Shown here piece after piece: positions 52,660 to 61,099 of a stretch of DNA of 64,000 bases (positions are counted from its first letter, which is position 1; each line of letters starts with the position of its first letter). Under the pieces are notes generated by a model. The model ran no database searches and was not told the DNA's origin. It saw only the letters and a list, made by a program, of their open reading frames with translations. The stretch covers positions 50,340 through 114,339 of the forward strand of contig JAUVWL010000011.1 in NCBI GenBank assembly GCA_030604135.1, read 5' to 3'. The DNA comes from Burkholderiales bacterium (GTDB lineage: Bacteria > Pseudomonadota > Gammaproteobacteria > Burkholderiales > Burkholderiaceae_C). The translations under genes and the position numbers were made by a program.

Positions 52660-54042
52660 TCAGTGGATGGGCTGGCTGTGCAGCGCGGCCAGGAAGCGCT
52701 GGCACCACCAGTGCACGTCCTGCTCGCGGATGCGCCGCAGCAAGGCCTGGTGGCGTTCCTGGCGCTCGGCCAGCGGCATTTGCAGCGCGCGCTGCATGGT
52801 CTCGGCCGTGCGCGAGATGTCGTAGGGGTTGACCTGCAGGGCTTCGGCCAGCTGCTCGGCGGCGCCGGCAAACCGGGACAGCACCAGCACACCCGGGTCC
52901 TGCGGGTCCTGCACCGCGATGAATTCCTTGGCCACCAGGTTCATGCCGTCGCGCAACGGGGTCACCAGCGCCACACGGGCGACCTGGTATAGGCCGGGCA
53001 GGCGGCGCCGCGCGACATTGCGGTGGATGTAGCGCACCGGCATCCAGTCGAGTTCGCCGAAGTCGCCGTTGATGGCGCCACTGAGGCTTTCCAGCTCCTG
53101 GCGCAGGCTGGCGTAGGCATCGACCGACTCGCGACTGGGCGAGGCGATCTGGATCAGGGTGGCGCTGCCGACGTTCTCGGGGTAGTTCTGCAGCAGTTGC
53201 CGAAAGGCCTTGAAGCGCTGCGGCAGGCCCTTGGAGTAGTCCATGCGCTCGACACCCAGCAGCAGGCGACGCCGTGCGTATTCCTTCTGCATCTGCCGCA
53301 GCATGTCCTGCGACTCGCGCGAACGCGCGAGTCCGGCGAATTCATCGACGTCGATGCCGATTGGAAAGTCCTGCGCCTGCAGGGTCATGCCGAAAGCCCG
53401 GAAGGTGTGCTCGTCCAGCACGTCGGCCGCCACCTCGTGCCCGACGTAGCGCGAGAAATGGGCCAGGTCGGCCCGGCTCTGGAAGCCGACCAGGTCGTAG
53501 GCAAACAGGCAGCGCATCAGCCAGTCGTGCTCCGGAATGGCGGCCAGGATCAGTGGCGGTGGCAGCGGAATGTGCAGGAAGAAGCCGATGCGCTGGCGGC
53601 AGCCCATGGCGCGCAGTTCGGCGGCCAGCGGAATCAGGTGGTAGTCGTGCACCCAGATGACGTCGTCGGGCTGCAGCAGCGAGGCCAGCTTGTGCGCGAA
53701 CATCTGGTTGACGCGGCGGTAGCCACCCACGAAGCCGGCATCGAAGTCGGCCAGATCCAGGCGGTAGTGAAACACCGGCCAGAGCACGCCGTTGCTGTAG
53801 CCCAGGTAGTAGCTGCGGTGGTCGTCGCCGCACAGGTCGACCGTGGCCAGCTGGACCTTGCCTGCGTGGCCCAGGTGCAGCTCACCCTCGCCGGGGGTGC
53901 CGCCTTCGACCACTTTTCCACTCCAGCCGAACCACAGGCCCCCGGTGTTCTGCAGGGCCTGGCCCAGCGCCACGGCCAGGCCACCGGCCGAGGCCTTGCG
54001 CGGATCGCCCACGCGGTTGGAGACCACCACCAGCCGGCTCAT
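52660..54042 (-). CDS. otsA: Trehalose-6-phosphate synthase OtsA
   Basis: GT20 glycosyltransferase of 460 residues that joins UDP-glucose and glucose-6-phosphate. [19 protein letters not shown] is the N-terminal loop of Ots[15 protein letters not shown] and [11 protein letters not shown] belong to the donor site, and [13 protein letters not shown] is the C-terminal signature. The ATG at 54042 overlaps the GH15 stop by 4 bp. The long ORF to 54645 is out of range. It is the last of three coupled genes (otsB, GH15, otsA). Confidence 0.95.
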   Translation of the reverse strand: MSRLVVVSNRVGDPRKASAGGLAVALGQALQNTGGLWFGWSGKVVEGGTPGEGELHLGHAGKVQLATVDLCGDDHRSYYLGYSNGVLWPVFHYRLDLADFDAGFVGGYRRVNQMFAHKLASLLQPDDVIWVHDYHLIPLAAELRAMGCRQRIGFFLHIPLPPPLILAAIPEHDWLMRCLFAYDLVGFQSRADLAHFSRYVGHEVAADVLDEHTFRAFGMTLQAQDFPIGIDVDEFAGLARSRESQDMLRQMQKEYARRRLLLGVERMDYSKGLPQRFKAFRQLLQNYPENVGSATLIQIASPSRESVDAYASLRQELESLSGAINGDFGELDWMPVRYIHRNVARRRLPGLYQVARVALVTPLRDGMNLVAKEFIAVQDPQDPGVLVLSRFAGAAEQLAEALQVNPYDISRTAETMQRALQMPLAERQERHQALLRRIREQDVHWWCQRFLAALHSQPIH

Positions 54043-55886
54043 ATCACGCTGTCCCAGTCGGCCGACAGGCGCACCGCCGCGTTGATGATGCCCACCATCG
54101 AGTAGGTCTGAGGGTAGTTCCCCCACATCTCGCCGGTGACCGGGTGCGTGTCTTCGGACAGCAGTCCCAGTTCGTTGCGGGCCTGCAGCATGGTCTCGAA
54201 GATGGCCCGGGCCTCGGCCACGCGCCCCACGCGCGCCAGCGCATCGATGCGCCAGAAGGTGCAGATGTTGAAGGCCGTCTCGGGTTTGCCGAAGTCGTCC
54301 GCCGCCTCGTAGCGGCGCATGTAGGGACCGTCGCAGAGGTGAGTCTCCAGCGCGTCCAGGGTGGACAGAAAGCGCGGATCCATGGGGTCGATGAAACCGA
54401 CCTCGGCCATCAGCAGCACGCTGGCATCCAGATCCTGTCCGCCGAAGCTCTCGGCAAAGCACTGGCGCTGACCGTTCCAGGATTCGTTCAGAATGCGTTC
54501 GCGCATGGTGTGGGCGTGTCCGGACCAGTGGGCTTCTCGGTCCGGCAGGCCCAGTGTGCGGGCAATCTTGGCCAGCCGGTCGCAGGCGGCCCAGCACATG
54601 AGGGCCGAACTGGTGTGCACCCGGGCGCGGGTGCGCAGTTCCCACATGCCGGCGTCGGGCTGGTCGAAGATCCTTACCGCCTGGTCACCCGCGGCTTCCA
54701 GCCGCTTGAAGTCGGCCAGGCCGGCCGGGTGCAGCAGGCGTTTGTCATGAAAGGCCTGGGCGGCAGCCAGCACGATGTTGCCGTAGACGTCGTGCTGGAA
54801 GTGTTCGTGCGCCTGGTTGCCCACACGAACCGGGCCCATGCCCCGGTAACCGGGCAGGTGCTCGCAGATGTGTTCGGGCAGGTTCTGCTCCAGGCCGATG
54901 CCGAACAGCGGCTGCACGTGTCCGCCGTTGGCGCCGACCACCGCATTGGTCAGCCAGCCCAGATAGTCTTCCATGGTGCCAACCTCGGCCAGGCTGTTGA
55001 GCGCCCGCACCACGAAGAAGGCGTCGCGCAGCCAGCAGAAGCGGTAGTCCCAGTTGCGCTGGCTGTGTGGCGCCTCGGGGATGCTGGTGGTCATGGCGGC
55101 CACGATGGCACCGGTGTCCTCGAACACCGAGAGCTTGAGCGTGATGGCGGCGCGGATGACCGCGTCCTGCCACTCCAGCGGCACCGCCAGTCGTTGGCTC
55201 CAGCCGCGCCAGTAGGCCAGGGTCTCCTGCTCGAAATGCCGGGCCGTGTCGCCGACACCGCCTTCCAGGGTTTCATCGGGTCCGAGCAGAAAGTTCAGCT
55301 CGCGGGTCAGCAGAAAGGGCTGGCCACCGAGCACATGGGTGATGCCGGCGTCGGTCTGCAGGCGCAGGGTCTGCTGTTCACCGACATAGCGGATGTGGTT
55401 GCTGCCCGAGGTGATGGTCGGCTTTTGCGCGCCCCAGCCGAAACGCGGTGTCAGGCGCACCCGGATGCGTGGCGTGCCCTCCAGGGCCCGCACCCGGCGC
55501 ACCAGCGTGGTGGGCCGAAAAAAGCGCCCCCTCGAAGGAAACCGGGGTGCAAAGTCGGTGATCAGCAGGCGTTGGCCGTGACGGTCGGTGAGTTCGGTTT
55601 CCAGCACGGCGGTGTTGGGCACATAGCGTTGCCGGCTGCTGGCAAAGTCCTCGATGTCGATGGCAAATGTGCCGGCACCATCGTCCCCGCCCAGAAGGCT
55701 GTGGAACACCGGATCGCCGTCAAAGCGCGGCAGGCAGCACCAGACAACTTGCCCCTGTGCATCCACCAGCGCGCTGAAGGCACAGTTGCCAATCACACCC
55801 AGCGACAGGCTCGCCGCTTCGGGTGGATTGAATCGAGCGGGGGACACGGGCGGTTTGTCGGGGGCGGCGGTTGGACTTGCGTTCAT
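54039..55886 (-). CDS. GH15-family glycoside hydrolase (glucoamylase/trehalase-like)
   Basis: Protein of 615 residues with a beta-rich N-terminal domain (SLGVIGNCAFSALV, CLPRFDGDPVF) and an alpha-toroid catalytic domain. The GH15 catalytic signatures are NWDYRFCWLRDA and GEMWGNYPQTYSM (the Glu of TGE is the probable general base). In other bacteria GH15 enzymes of this kind can be trehalases or glucoamylases. It lies between otsB and otsA with ATGA overlaps, so trehalose turnover is a fair guess. The real substrate is not established. Confidence 0.85.
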   Translation of the reverse strand: MNASPTAAPDKPPVSPARFNPPEAASLSLGVIGNCAFSALVDAQGQVVWCCLPRFDGDPVFHSLLGGDDGAGTFAIDIEDFASSRQRYVPNTAVLETELTDRHGQRLLITDFAPRFPSRGRFFRPTTLVRRVRALEGTPRIRVRLTPRFGWGAQKPTITSGSNHIRYVGEQQTLRLQTDAGITHVLGGQPFLLTRELNFLLGPDETLEGGVGDTARHFEQETLAYWRGWSQRLAVPLEWQDAVIRAAITLKLSVFEDTGAIVAAMTTSIPEAPHSQRNWDYRFCWLRDAFFVVRALNSLAEVGTMEDYLGWLTNAVVGANGGHVQPLFGIGLEQNLPEHICEHLPGYRGMGPVRVGNQAHEHFQHDVYGNIVLAAAQAFHDKRLLHPAGLADFKRLEAAGDQAVRIFDQPDAGMWELRTRARVHTSSALMCWAACDRLAKIARTLGLPDREAHWSGHAHTMRERILNESWNGQRQCFAESFGGQDLDASVLLMAEVGFIDPMDPRFLSTLDALETHLCDGPYMRRYEAADDFGKPETAFNICTFWRIDALARVGRVAEARAIFETMLQARNELGLLSEDTHPVTGEMWGNYPQTYSMVGIINAAVRLSADWDSVI

Positions 55887-56617
55887 GGTTGCTCACTGCG
55901 GTGGAGCCCTTGCAGCCAGCGCAGCAGGGCCTGGGGGTTGGGCATGCGGTGGCTGGCACAACTGGGGCCGCTACCGACCTTGATGCCGATGCCCCCGAGC
56001 TGCTGCACGACGCGAAAGCCGGCCTCGTCTGTCACATCGTCGCCCGCAAACACCGGAAGTCGCCCCAGAAACGGCGCCTCCCGCAAGAAGGCGGCAATCG
56101 CCACGCCCTTGCTGACATCCACCGACTTGACCTCGACCACTGCCTTGCCCTGCAGCAATTGAAGGGACGGATCGTCGGCGATGGCCTGCGTCATGTGTTC
56201 GCGGCACAGACCTTCGAGCTCGGGTGCCAGGCGGTAGTGCAGGGCCACCGAATGGGATTTGTGCTCCATGAGCAGCCCTGGGTGCAGGTCGACCAGGGTG
56301 CGGGCTGTGGCCAGCGATGCGTCCAGCAAGGGCAGCGGTGCCACGGCAATGGTGTTGTCTGCACGCCGCCTCACCGCACCGTGCTCGAACGCCGTGGGCA
56401 GCTGCAATGGGCTCAGAAAAGGATCCAGGTCCGATTGCGCGCGTCCACTGACCAGCGCCAGCGCGCCATTCAGGTCCGCCTGCAGGCGCACCAGGGTGGG
56501 GCGCAGGTCGGGGTCGACTTGCACTTCGTGCGGTCTGGGCGCCAGGTCGGCCAAAGTGCCATCAAAATCGAGAAACAGCGCGGTCGCGCCCGGCAACAGA
56601 TCTGGTGGACTCCTCAT
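55883..56617 (-). CDS. otsB: Trehalose-phosphatase OtsB
   Basis: HAD-type phosphatase of 244 residues. The nucleophile motif is LFLDFDGTLAD, and VFAGDDVTDEAGF is the C-terminal metal motif; VKSVDVSKGVAI lies between. It dephosphorylates trehalose-6-phosphate. It may start at ATG 56617 (a GTG at 56620 precedes it). It is the first gene of the operon, overlapping the GH15 gene by 4 bp (ATGA). The gap to cca is 60 bp. Confidence 0.93.
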   Translation of the reverse strand: MRSPPDLLPGATALFLDFDGTLADLAPRPHEVQVDPDLRPTLVRLQADLNGALALVSGRAQSDLDPFLSPLQLPTAFEHGAVRRRADNTIAVAPLPLLDASLATARTLVDLHPGLLMEHKSHSVALHYRLAPELEGLCREHMTQAIADDPSLQLLQGKAVVEVKSVDVSKGVAIAAFLREAPFLGRLPVFAGDDVTDEAGFRVVQQLGGIGIKVGSGPSCASHRMPNPQALLRWLQGLHRSEQP

Positions 56618-56683
56618 CACATGAGTGACCTTACCAGAACAGCCGAGTTCCCGTGGTCCTGGGGTATGGGGCCGCAGCGATGG

Positions 56684-57949
56684 TCAGGGGCCGGGCATGC
56701 CCTGCGCAATGGCGTCCTGTTGCGCGGCTTGTACGCGCTGGCCAATGTGGTCGCCTTCGAGTCCCTGCTCGCGAGCCTGTGTGGCCACCTCAGCGGTGTC
56801 CACCGTGCGTGCCAGTGCCAAGGCGGCCAGCAGGCGTTCGCGCTGAGGGTAGGCTGCTTCCGAAAAGCCCAGCCGCCCGCGCGCGTCGCATTCGCAGGCC
56901 AGCAGCACCTCATCGAAACGCTGGGGACGGCGCAGGGCATCACAGCGTTGCAGCAGACGCAGAAGTGCTGCGGCGCCGAGCTCGCTGCTGCGGTGGATGT
57001 GGCCGTGTTCGCGCGCCACCACCTCGGCCAGTTCGCGGCATTCGCGCGGGGCACGCCAGCGGTTGCAGACTTGGCGCAGCAAATGCACGCTGCGCTGTTC
57101 GTGGCCGATGTGCCGGGGCAGCACGTCGGCCGGCGTGGTGCCCTTGCCCAGGTCGTGGCACAGGCAGGCAAAGCGCACCGGCAGCGACGCGGCCAGGCGC
57201 GCGCTCATGTCCAGCACCATCATCAGGTGGACGCCGGTGTCCACCTCCGGGTGGTAGTCGGCCCGCTGTGGCACGCCCCACAGGCGGTCGACCTCGGGCA
57301 GCAGGCGTTGCAGCGCGCCACATTCGCGCAGCACCTCGAACATGCGGCTGGGCTGGCGCTCCATCAATCCACGCGCCAGTTCCTGCCAGACACGTTCGGC
57401 CACCAGGTGGTCAACCTCACCGTGCTCGACCATCTGGCGCATCAGTGCCATGGTCTCGGGAGCCACGGAAAAATCGGCGAACCGCGCTGCGAATCGCGCC
57501 AACCGCAGGATGCGCACCGGGTCTTCGGCAAACGCACCGGTGACGTGTCGCAGCACCTTGTGGTGCAGGTCCCGGAGTCCACCATGCGGGTCGATCACCA
57601 CGGCGTCGGCAGGTGTGTCGGCGTGCACCTGTGCAATTGCCATCGCATTGATGGTCAGGTCGCGCCGCGCCAGATCATCTTCCAGCGTCACCGATGGGTG
57701 TGCATGGAAGTCGAAACCATGGTAGCCCGGTGCGGTTTTGCGCTCGGTGCGGGCCAGGGCGTATTCCTCGCGCGTGTCCGGGTGCAGGAAAACAGGGAAG
57801 TCGCGTCCCACCGGGACAAAACCCCGCGCCAGCAGGGCCTCGGGGGTGGTGCCCACCACCACCCAGTCGCGGTCCACATGGGCCTGTTCGTTGTGCTCGC
57901 GGGCCAGCAGCGCATCGCGCACGGCGCCGCCCACCAGATAGATCTCCAT
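56684..57949 (-). CDS. cca: CCA tRNA nucleotidyltransferase
   Basis: Class II CCA-adding enzyme of 421 residues. YLVGGAVRDALL and the catalytic DRDWVVVG give the nucleotidyltransferase core, RRDLTINAMA is the next motif, and a C-terminal HD domain (CLCHDLGKGTTP) adds phosphohydrolase activity typical of gamma/beta-proteobacterial enzymes. It repairs or adds the CCA end of tRNAs. It is the last gene of the slt-NDUFA9-like-GST-cca gene order on this strand. Confidence 0.95.
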   Translation of the reverse strand: MEIYLVGGAVRDALLAREHNEQAHVDRDWVVVGTTPEALLARGFVPVGRDFPVFLHPDTREEYALARTERKTAPGYHGFDFHAHPSVTLEDDLARRDLTINAMAIAQVHADTPADAVVIDPHGGLRDLHHKVLRHVTGAFAEDPVRILRLARFAARFADFSVAPETMALMRQMVEHGEVDHLVAERVWQELARGLMERQPSRMFEVLRECGALQRLLPEVDRLWGVPQRADYHPEVDTGVHLMMVLDMSARLAASLPVRFACLCHDLGKGTTPADVLPRHIGHEQRSVHLLRQVCNRWRAPRECRELAEVVAREHGHIHRSSELGAAALLRLLQRCDALRRPQRFDEVLLACECDARGRLGFSEAAYPQRERLLAALALARTVDTAEVATQAREQGLEGDHIGQRVQAAQQDAIAQGMPGP

Positions 57950-57993
57950 GCCGCAAGTGTAGACCGGGACGCCCCGAACGGCGCTGTCAGCGG

Positions 57994-58872
57994 TCAGACC
58001 TCAACCACCATCGAGGCGCTGATGCTTGCTGTGCCGCCGGCCATCAGGCGGGCAATGCGGCCACGTTCCATCTGCAGGACAACCCGGATGATGCTCGGGG
58101 AGGGTGGCTGCATCAACCAGCCCTGTTCAATGTGGATTTCCTGGTCCGGCACGTCCAGAACATCGTGAAGCAGGCAGGCCAGCGGACCCGCTGCCATGCC
58201 GGTGCCCGCTTCTTCGGGGATGGCGTAGCGGGGCGCGAACATGCGGGCGCCGGCATGGCGGCCCGGTCGGTGCGTCTCGGTCGTGAAGGCGTAGACACCG
58301 ATCAGGTCCAGCTCCTCACTGATCGCCTGCACCAGCTCCTGCCGCGGCTTCAGATCGGCCAGCGACTGTGCATCAGGCAGGTGAACCAGCAGGAAGGCGT
58401 TGCCCGTGCTGACCACGAACGGGTCCAATGCGCCGGGCCAAGGGCCTGGCCCGAACCCCAGCGACATGGCCATCCGGGCACCGAGACCGGACATCACATC
58501 GATGCGGTTGAACACGGGGGCGGTCTGCTCCATGAAGGCCGTATCGCCCTCGATCAGGATGTCCCTGTTGCCGTCGATGGTCTCCTTTGAAAAGCGCCCT
58601 TCCTCAAGCATGCCCCGTTGCCTCAGCAGGCAAAACGTGGCGACGGTAGCGTGCCCGCAATGGGCAATCTGGCGCACAGGCGTGAAGAACTCCAGCTTGA
58701 CGGTGGCCTTGTCCGATGCGGATACGAAGGCCGTCTCTGACAGGCCCACCTGTCGCGCAACCCTGAGCTTCTGCTCATGGGTCAGTGCATCGGCGTCCAG
58801 CACCACGCCGGCAGGATTGCCGCCGGACGGTCCGTCGATGAAGGCATTGACGATCTGAACGCCGACCTGCAT
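57994..58872 (-). CDS. PhzF-family protein
   Basis: Protein of 292 residues with the diaminopimelate-epimerase-like fold of the PhzF family: VNAFIDGPSGGNPAGVVLD at the start, LSETAFVS, and the second-half motif EEAGTGMAAGPL. PhzF itself isomerises a phenazine precursor; most relatives have no known substrate. It is full length and starts at ATG 58872. It sits between cca and the GST, which are often neighbours in related genomes, so it may be an insertion. I do not assign a pathway. Confidence 0.82.
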   Translation of the reverse strand: MQVGVQIVNAFIDGPSGGNPAGVVLDADALTHEQKLRVARQVGLSETAFVSASDKATVKLEFFTPVRQIAHCGHATVATFCLLRQRGMLEEGRFSKETIDGNRDILIEGDTAFMEQTAPVFNRIDVMSGLGARMAMSLGFGPGPWPGALDPFVVSTGNAFLLVHLPDAQSLADLKPRQELVQAISEELDLIGVYAFTTETHRPGRHAGARMFAPRYAIPEEAGTGMAAGPLACLLHDVLDVPDQEIHIEQGWLMQPPSPSIIRVVLQMERGRIARLMAGGTASISASMVVEV

Positions 58873-58903
58873 CTGGTTCTCCCTGTGGATGCCAAACAGG
58901 CGC

Positions 58904-59611
58904 CTAGGGCTTGAGCCTGTACGGTTCCTCGAAGTCGAGGAAGTCGTGTTCGGTCAGGGCGTCGCGTATCCACGCCTGCACACCGGGTAGGGCGGTCACG
59001 CGTTCCACATACGCCTGTAGCGGGGCCGCCAGTGGCAGGCCATAGGTGCGCAGGCGCATGCAGACCGGCGCGAAATAGGCGTCGGCGATGCTGAAGGCGC
59101 CGAACAGCATGGGCTGGCTGCCGTCCGGCAGCCGTTCGGGTTGGGCCGACAGCAAGTCCTGCCAGAGTTCGCTCAGACGCGCGACATCGGCACGCACCGC
59201 ACCCTGGTCGCGCCAGATCAGGCGACCGATGTCCGGCAGGGAAGCCTCGATGTTCATCGGGCAGTGGTTGCGCAGTGCGCCGAAACCGCTGTGCATCTCG
59301 GCGCAGACACTGCGTGCCCGGGCCCGTTGGCGGGGATCGCTCGGCCACAGTTGGCACTCGGGGAAGCGTTCGGCCAGGTATTCGGCAATGGCCAGCGTGT
59401 CCCAGACGGCGAAGCCGTTGTCGACGAGCACCGGCACCTTGCCCACCGGGTTGACGCCCCGCAGGGCTTTCTTGAACGCCGAGTCCGCTTCAAACGAATC
59501 GAAGCGAACCATCACTTCCTCGAAGTCGATGCCGGCCTGGCGCATCAGCACCCAGGGACGCATGGACCAGGACGAGTAGTTCTTGTTGCCGATGTACAGC
59601 TGCAGAGCCAT
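58904..59611 (-). CDS. Glutathione S-transferase
   Basis: GST of 235 residues. The N-terminal thioredoxin-like domain has NKNYSSWSMRPWVLM (the Ser/Tyr region), NPVGKVPVLVDNG and DTLAIAEYLAERFPE, the glutathione-binding motifs; the helical C-terminal half follows. It probably conjugates or reduces with glutathione; the substrate is unknown. It is preceded on its leader by an inverted repeat that contains its ribosome site. It belongs to the slt-to-cca gene row. Confidence 0.92.
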   Translation of the reverse strand: MALQLYIGNKNYSSWSMRPWVLMRQAGIDFEEVMVRFDSFEADSAFKKALRGVNPVGKVPVLVDNGFAVWDTLAIAEYLAERFPECQLWPSDPRQRARARSVCAEMHSGFGALRNHCPMNIEASLPDIGRLIWRDQGAVRADVARLSELWQDLLSAQPERLPDGSQPMLFGAFSIADAYFAPVCMRLRTYGLPLAAPLQAYVERVTALPGVQAWIRDALTEHDFLDFEEPYRLKP

Positions 59612-59614
59612 GGG

Positions 59615-59635
59615 GGTTCTCCTTATTGGAGAACC
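59615..59635. promoter_or_regulatory. Inverted repeat covering the GST ribosome site
   Basis: GGTTCTCC-TTATT-GGAGAACC on the + strand. On the mRNA of the GST gene the GGAG Shine-Dalgarno lies within one arm, 5 nt before the ATG, so the hairpin could hide it, or a dimeric protein could bind the DNA. Confidence 0.5.
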
Positions 59636-59721
59636 GATGTTAGGCGCTGGCGGGCATCCGATTGATGTCTGATGAGGCCGTCATTGATGCGACCGCTTCA
59701 CCTGCGTCAGCGCGGGCCGTA

Positions 59722-60036
59722 TCAGGCGTACTTCTCGAGAATCTTGGTCGAGCGCTCGACCTCGCGGACGGTGTCGACCTCCGAGTGCGAGGTGGCCACC
59801 GCCTCCAGGACCGAGCAGGCCATCATGCGGTAGAAGGCTTTGTCCATGGCCTTGCGCGCCGCCGACATCTGCTGGGCCACGTCTTCGCAGGATCGCCCCG
59901 ACTCCACCATGTCGATCAGGCCGCGCACCTGACCCTCGATGCGCTTGAGGCGGTTGACCACGTCCCGCTGGTGCTCGTTTCGGTAAGTCGATGTAGCCGT
60001 GGTGTTGGAGGTCGATGCTTTCTGGTGGGCGGCCAT
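59722..60036 (-). CDS. CsoR/FrmR-family (DUF156) metal/formaldehyde-sensing repressor
   Basis: All-helical DNA-binding repressor of 104 residues. VVNRLKRIEGQVRGLIDMVE is the family helix, and Cys50 in GRSCEDVAQQMSAAR is the first sensor Cys. In CsoR and FrmR a His lies 25 residues after it; here that position is Ser75, with Cys74 one residue before, and the third CsoR Cys (about +29) is Ala79. The sensor set is therefore atypical. The ATG at 60036 is used. No copper or formaldehyde gene is next to it, so its signal and targets are open. Confidence 0.82.
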   Translation of the reverse strand: MAAHQKASTSNTTATSTYRNEHQRDVVNRLKRIEGQVRGLIDMVESGRSCEDVAQQMSAARKAMDKAFYRMMACSVLEAVATSHSEVDTVREVERSTKILEKYA

Positions 60037-60161
60037 GGCAAATCCTTTGCGGTCCGGTGTGGAACAGTCAAATCGACAGTGTGCCAAAAATCGAGACGGC
60101 CCGGGCACCCGGGCTGGACAGGAACGGTTTTTGTCGCCGCCGCGGGTGCCGCGCAGTGGAT

Positions 60162-61085
60162 TCAGCGGCTGGTGCCCGCCTGGCGACCCAGGTAGCCGGG
60201 TGCGACGGTATGCACGCTGGCGGGGCTGATGTTCAGGCTGCGCAGATCGGGGTGCAGGCCGCTGGCCACGTTGTCGACACGCATCGAGTCCAGGTTGTCG
60301 CGACTCATCAGCCGCTCCCCCGGCATCAGCTCCATCATCAGCGCCTGCAGACGGCCAATGCCCATGGGCAGCGGGATGACGGCTCGTTCTTTGCTGCCGT
60401 ACCGACCGGCCAGTCGCACGAGGTCGGCCAGGGTCATCACATCGGGGCCCACGCATTCGATGACCTCGGCCGGTGCCCCGTCGGCGCGTGCGGGGCGGGC
60501 CAGGCAGCGCTCGATGGCATGGGCGACGTCACCCACCCAGACGGGCTGGAATCGGGCCTGGGCGCCAGCCAGGGGCATGACGGGGAACAGCGATTGCAGA
60601 CGGGCGAACAGATTCAGGAAGCGGTCGTCAGCACCAAAAATGACACTGGGCCGGAGCACACTCAGGTCCAGTCCGGCCTGGGTCAGCATGGCTTCGCCGC
60701 GCGCCTTGCTGCGCTGGTAGCGCGATGGCCCGGCCGGGTCGGCGCCCAGGGCGCTGACGTGAACCAGGCGCCGCACCCCTTGTGTGATGCAGGCCTGGGC
60801 CAGGTGGCGTGCAAGGGTCACATGGGTGTGTTCAAAAGCCGCTTCGTTGCCGTGCAGGATGGCGATCAGGTTCACCACGGCGTCGTGACCGGCCACCAGC
60901 CGGTTCAGTGCGTCGGGGTCGTGCACGTCGGCCTCAACCACCGTCACGGAACCCAGATGACCCAGGCGGGCCGCGGTGGCCGCACGGCGTGTCGGAACGG
61001 TGATGCGCCAGCCGGCACGGTGCAGGTGTTCACAAGTCTGGCGACCGACAAAGCCGGTGCCGCCCAGTACAAGCACGCTGTTCAT
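60162..61085 (-). CDS. NDUFA9-like NAD(P)-binding protein (atypical SDR)
   Basis: Atypical short-chain dehydrogenase of 307 residues. LVLGGTGFVGRQTCEHL is the NAD(P) motif; AVVNLIAILHG and LVHVSALGADP follow, with FARFQPVWVGDVAHAIERCL-like elements (RFQPVWVGDVA) near the substrate site. It fits the NDUFA9 (complex I assembly) family, but no complex I genes are seen here and the substrate is unknown. It starts at ATG 61085, 14 bp after the stop of slt on the same strand. Confidence 0.85.
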   Translation of the reverse strand: MNSVLVLGGTGFVGRQTCEHLHRAGWRITVPTRRAATAARLGHLGSVTVVEADVHDPDALNRLVAGHDAVVNLIAILHGNEAAFEHTHVTLARHLAQACITQGVRRLVHVSALGADPAGPSRYQRSKARGEAMLTQAGLDLSVLRPSVIFGADDRFLNLFARLQSLFPVMPLAGAQARFQPVWVGDVAHAIERCLARPARADGAPAEVIECVGPDVMTLADLVRLAGRYGSKERAVIPLPMGIGRLQALMMELMPGERLMSRDNLDSMRVDNVASGLHPDLRSLNISPASVHTVAPGYLGRQAGTSR

Positions 61086-61099
61086 ACGAGAATGTGGTT

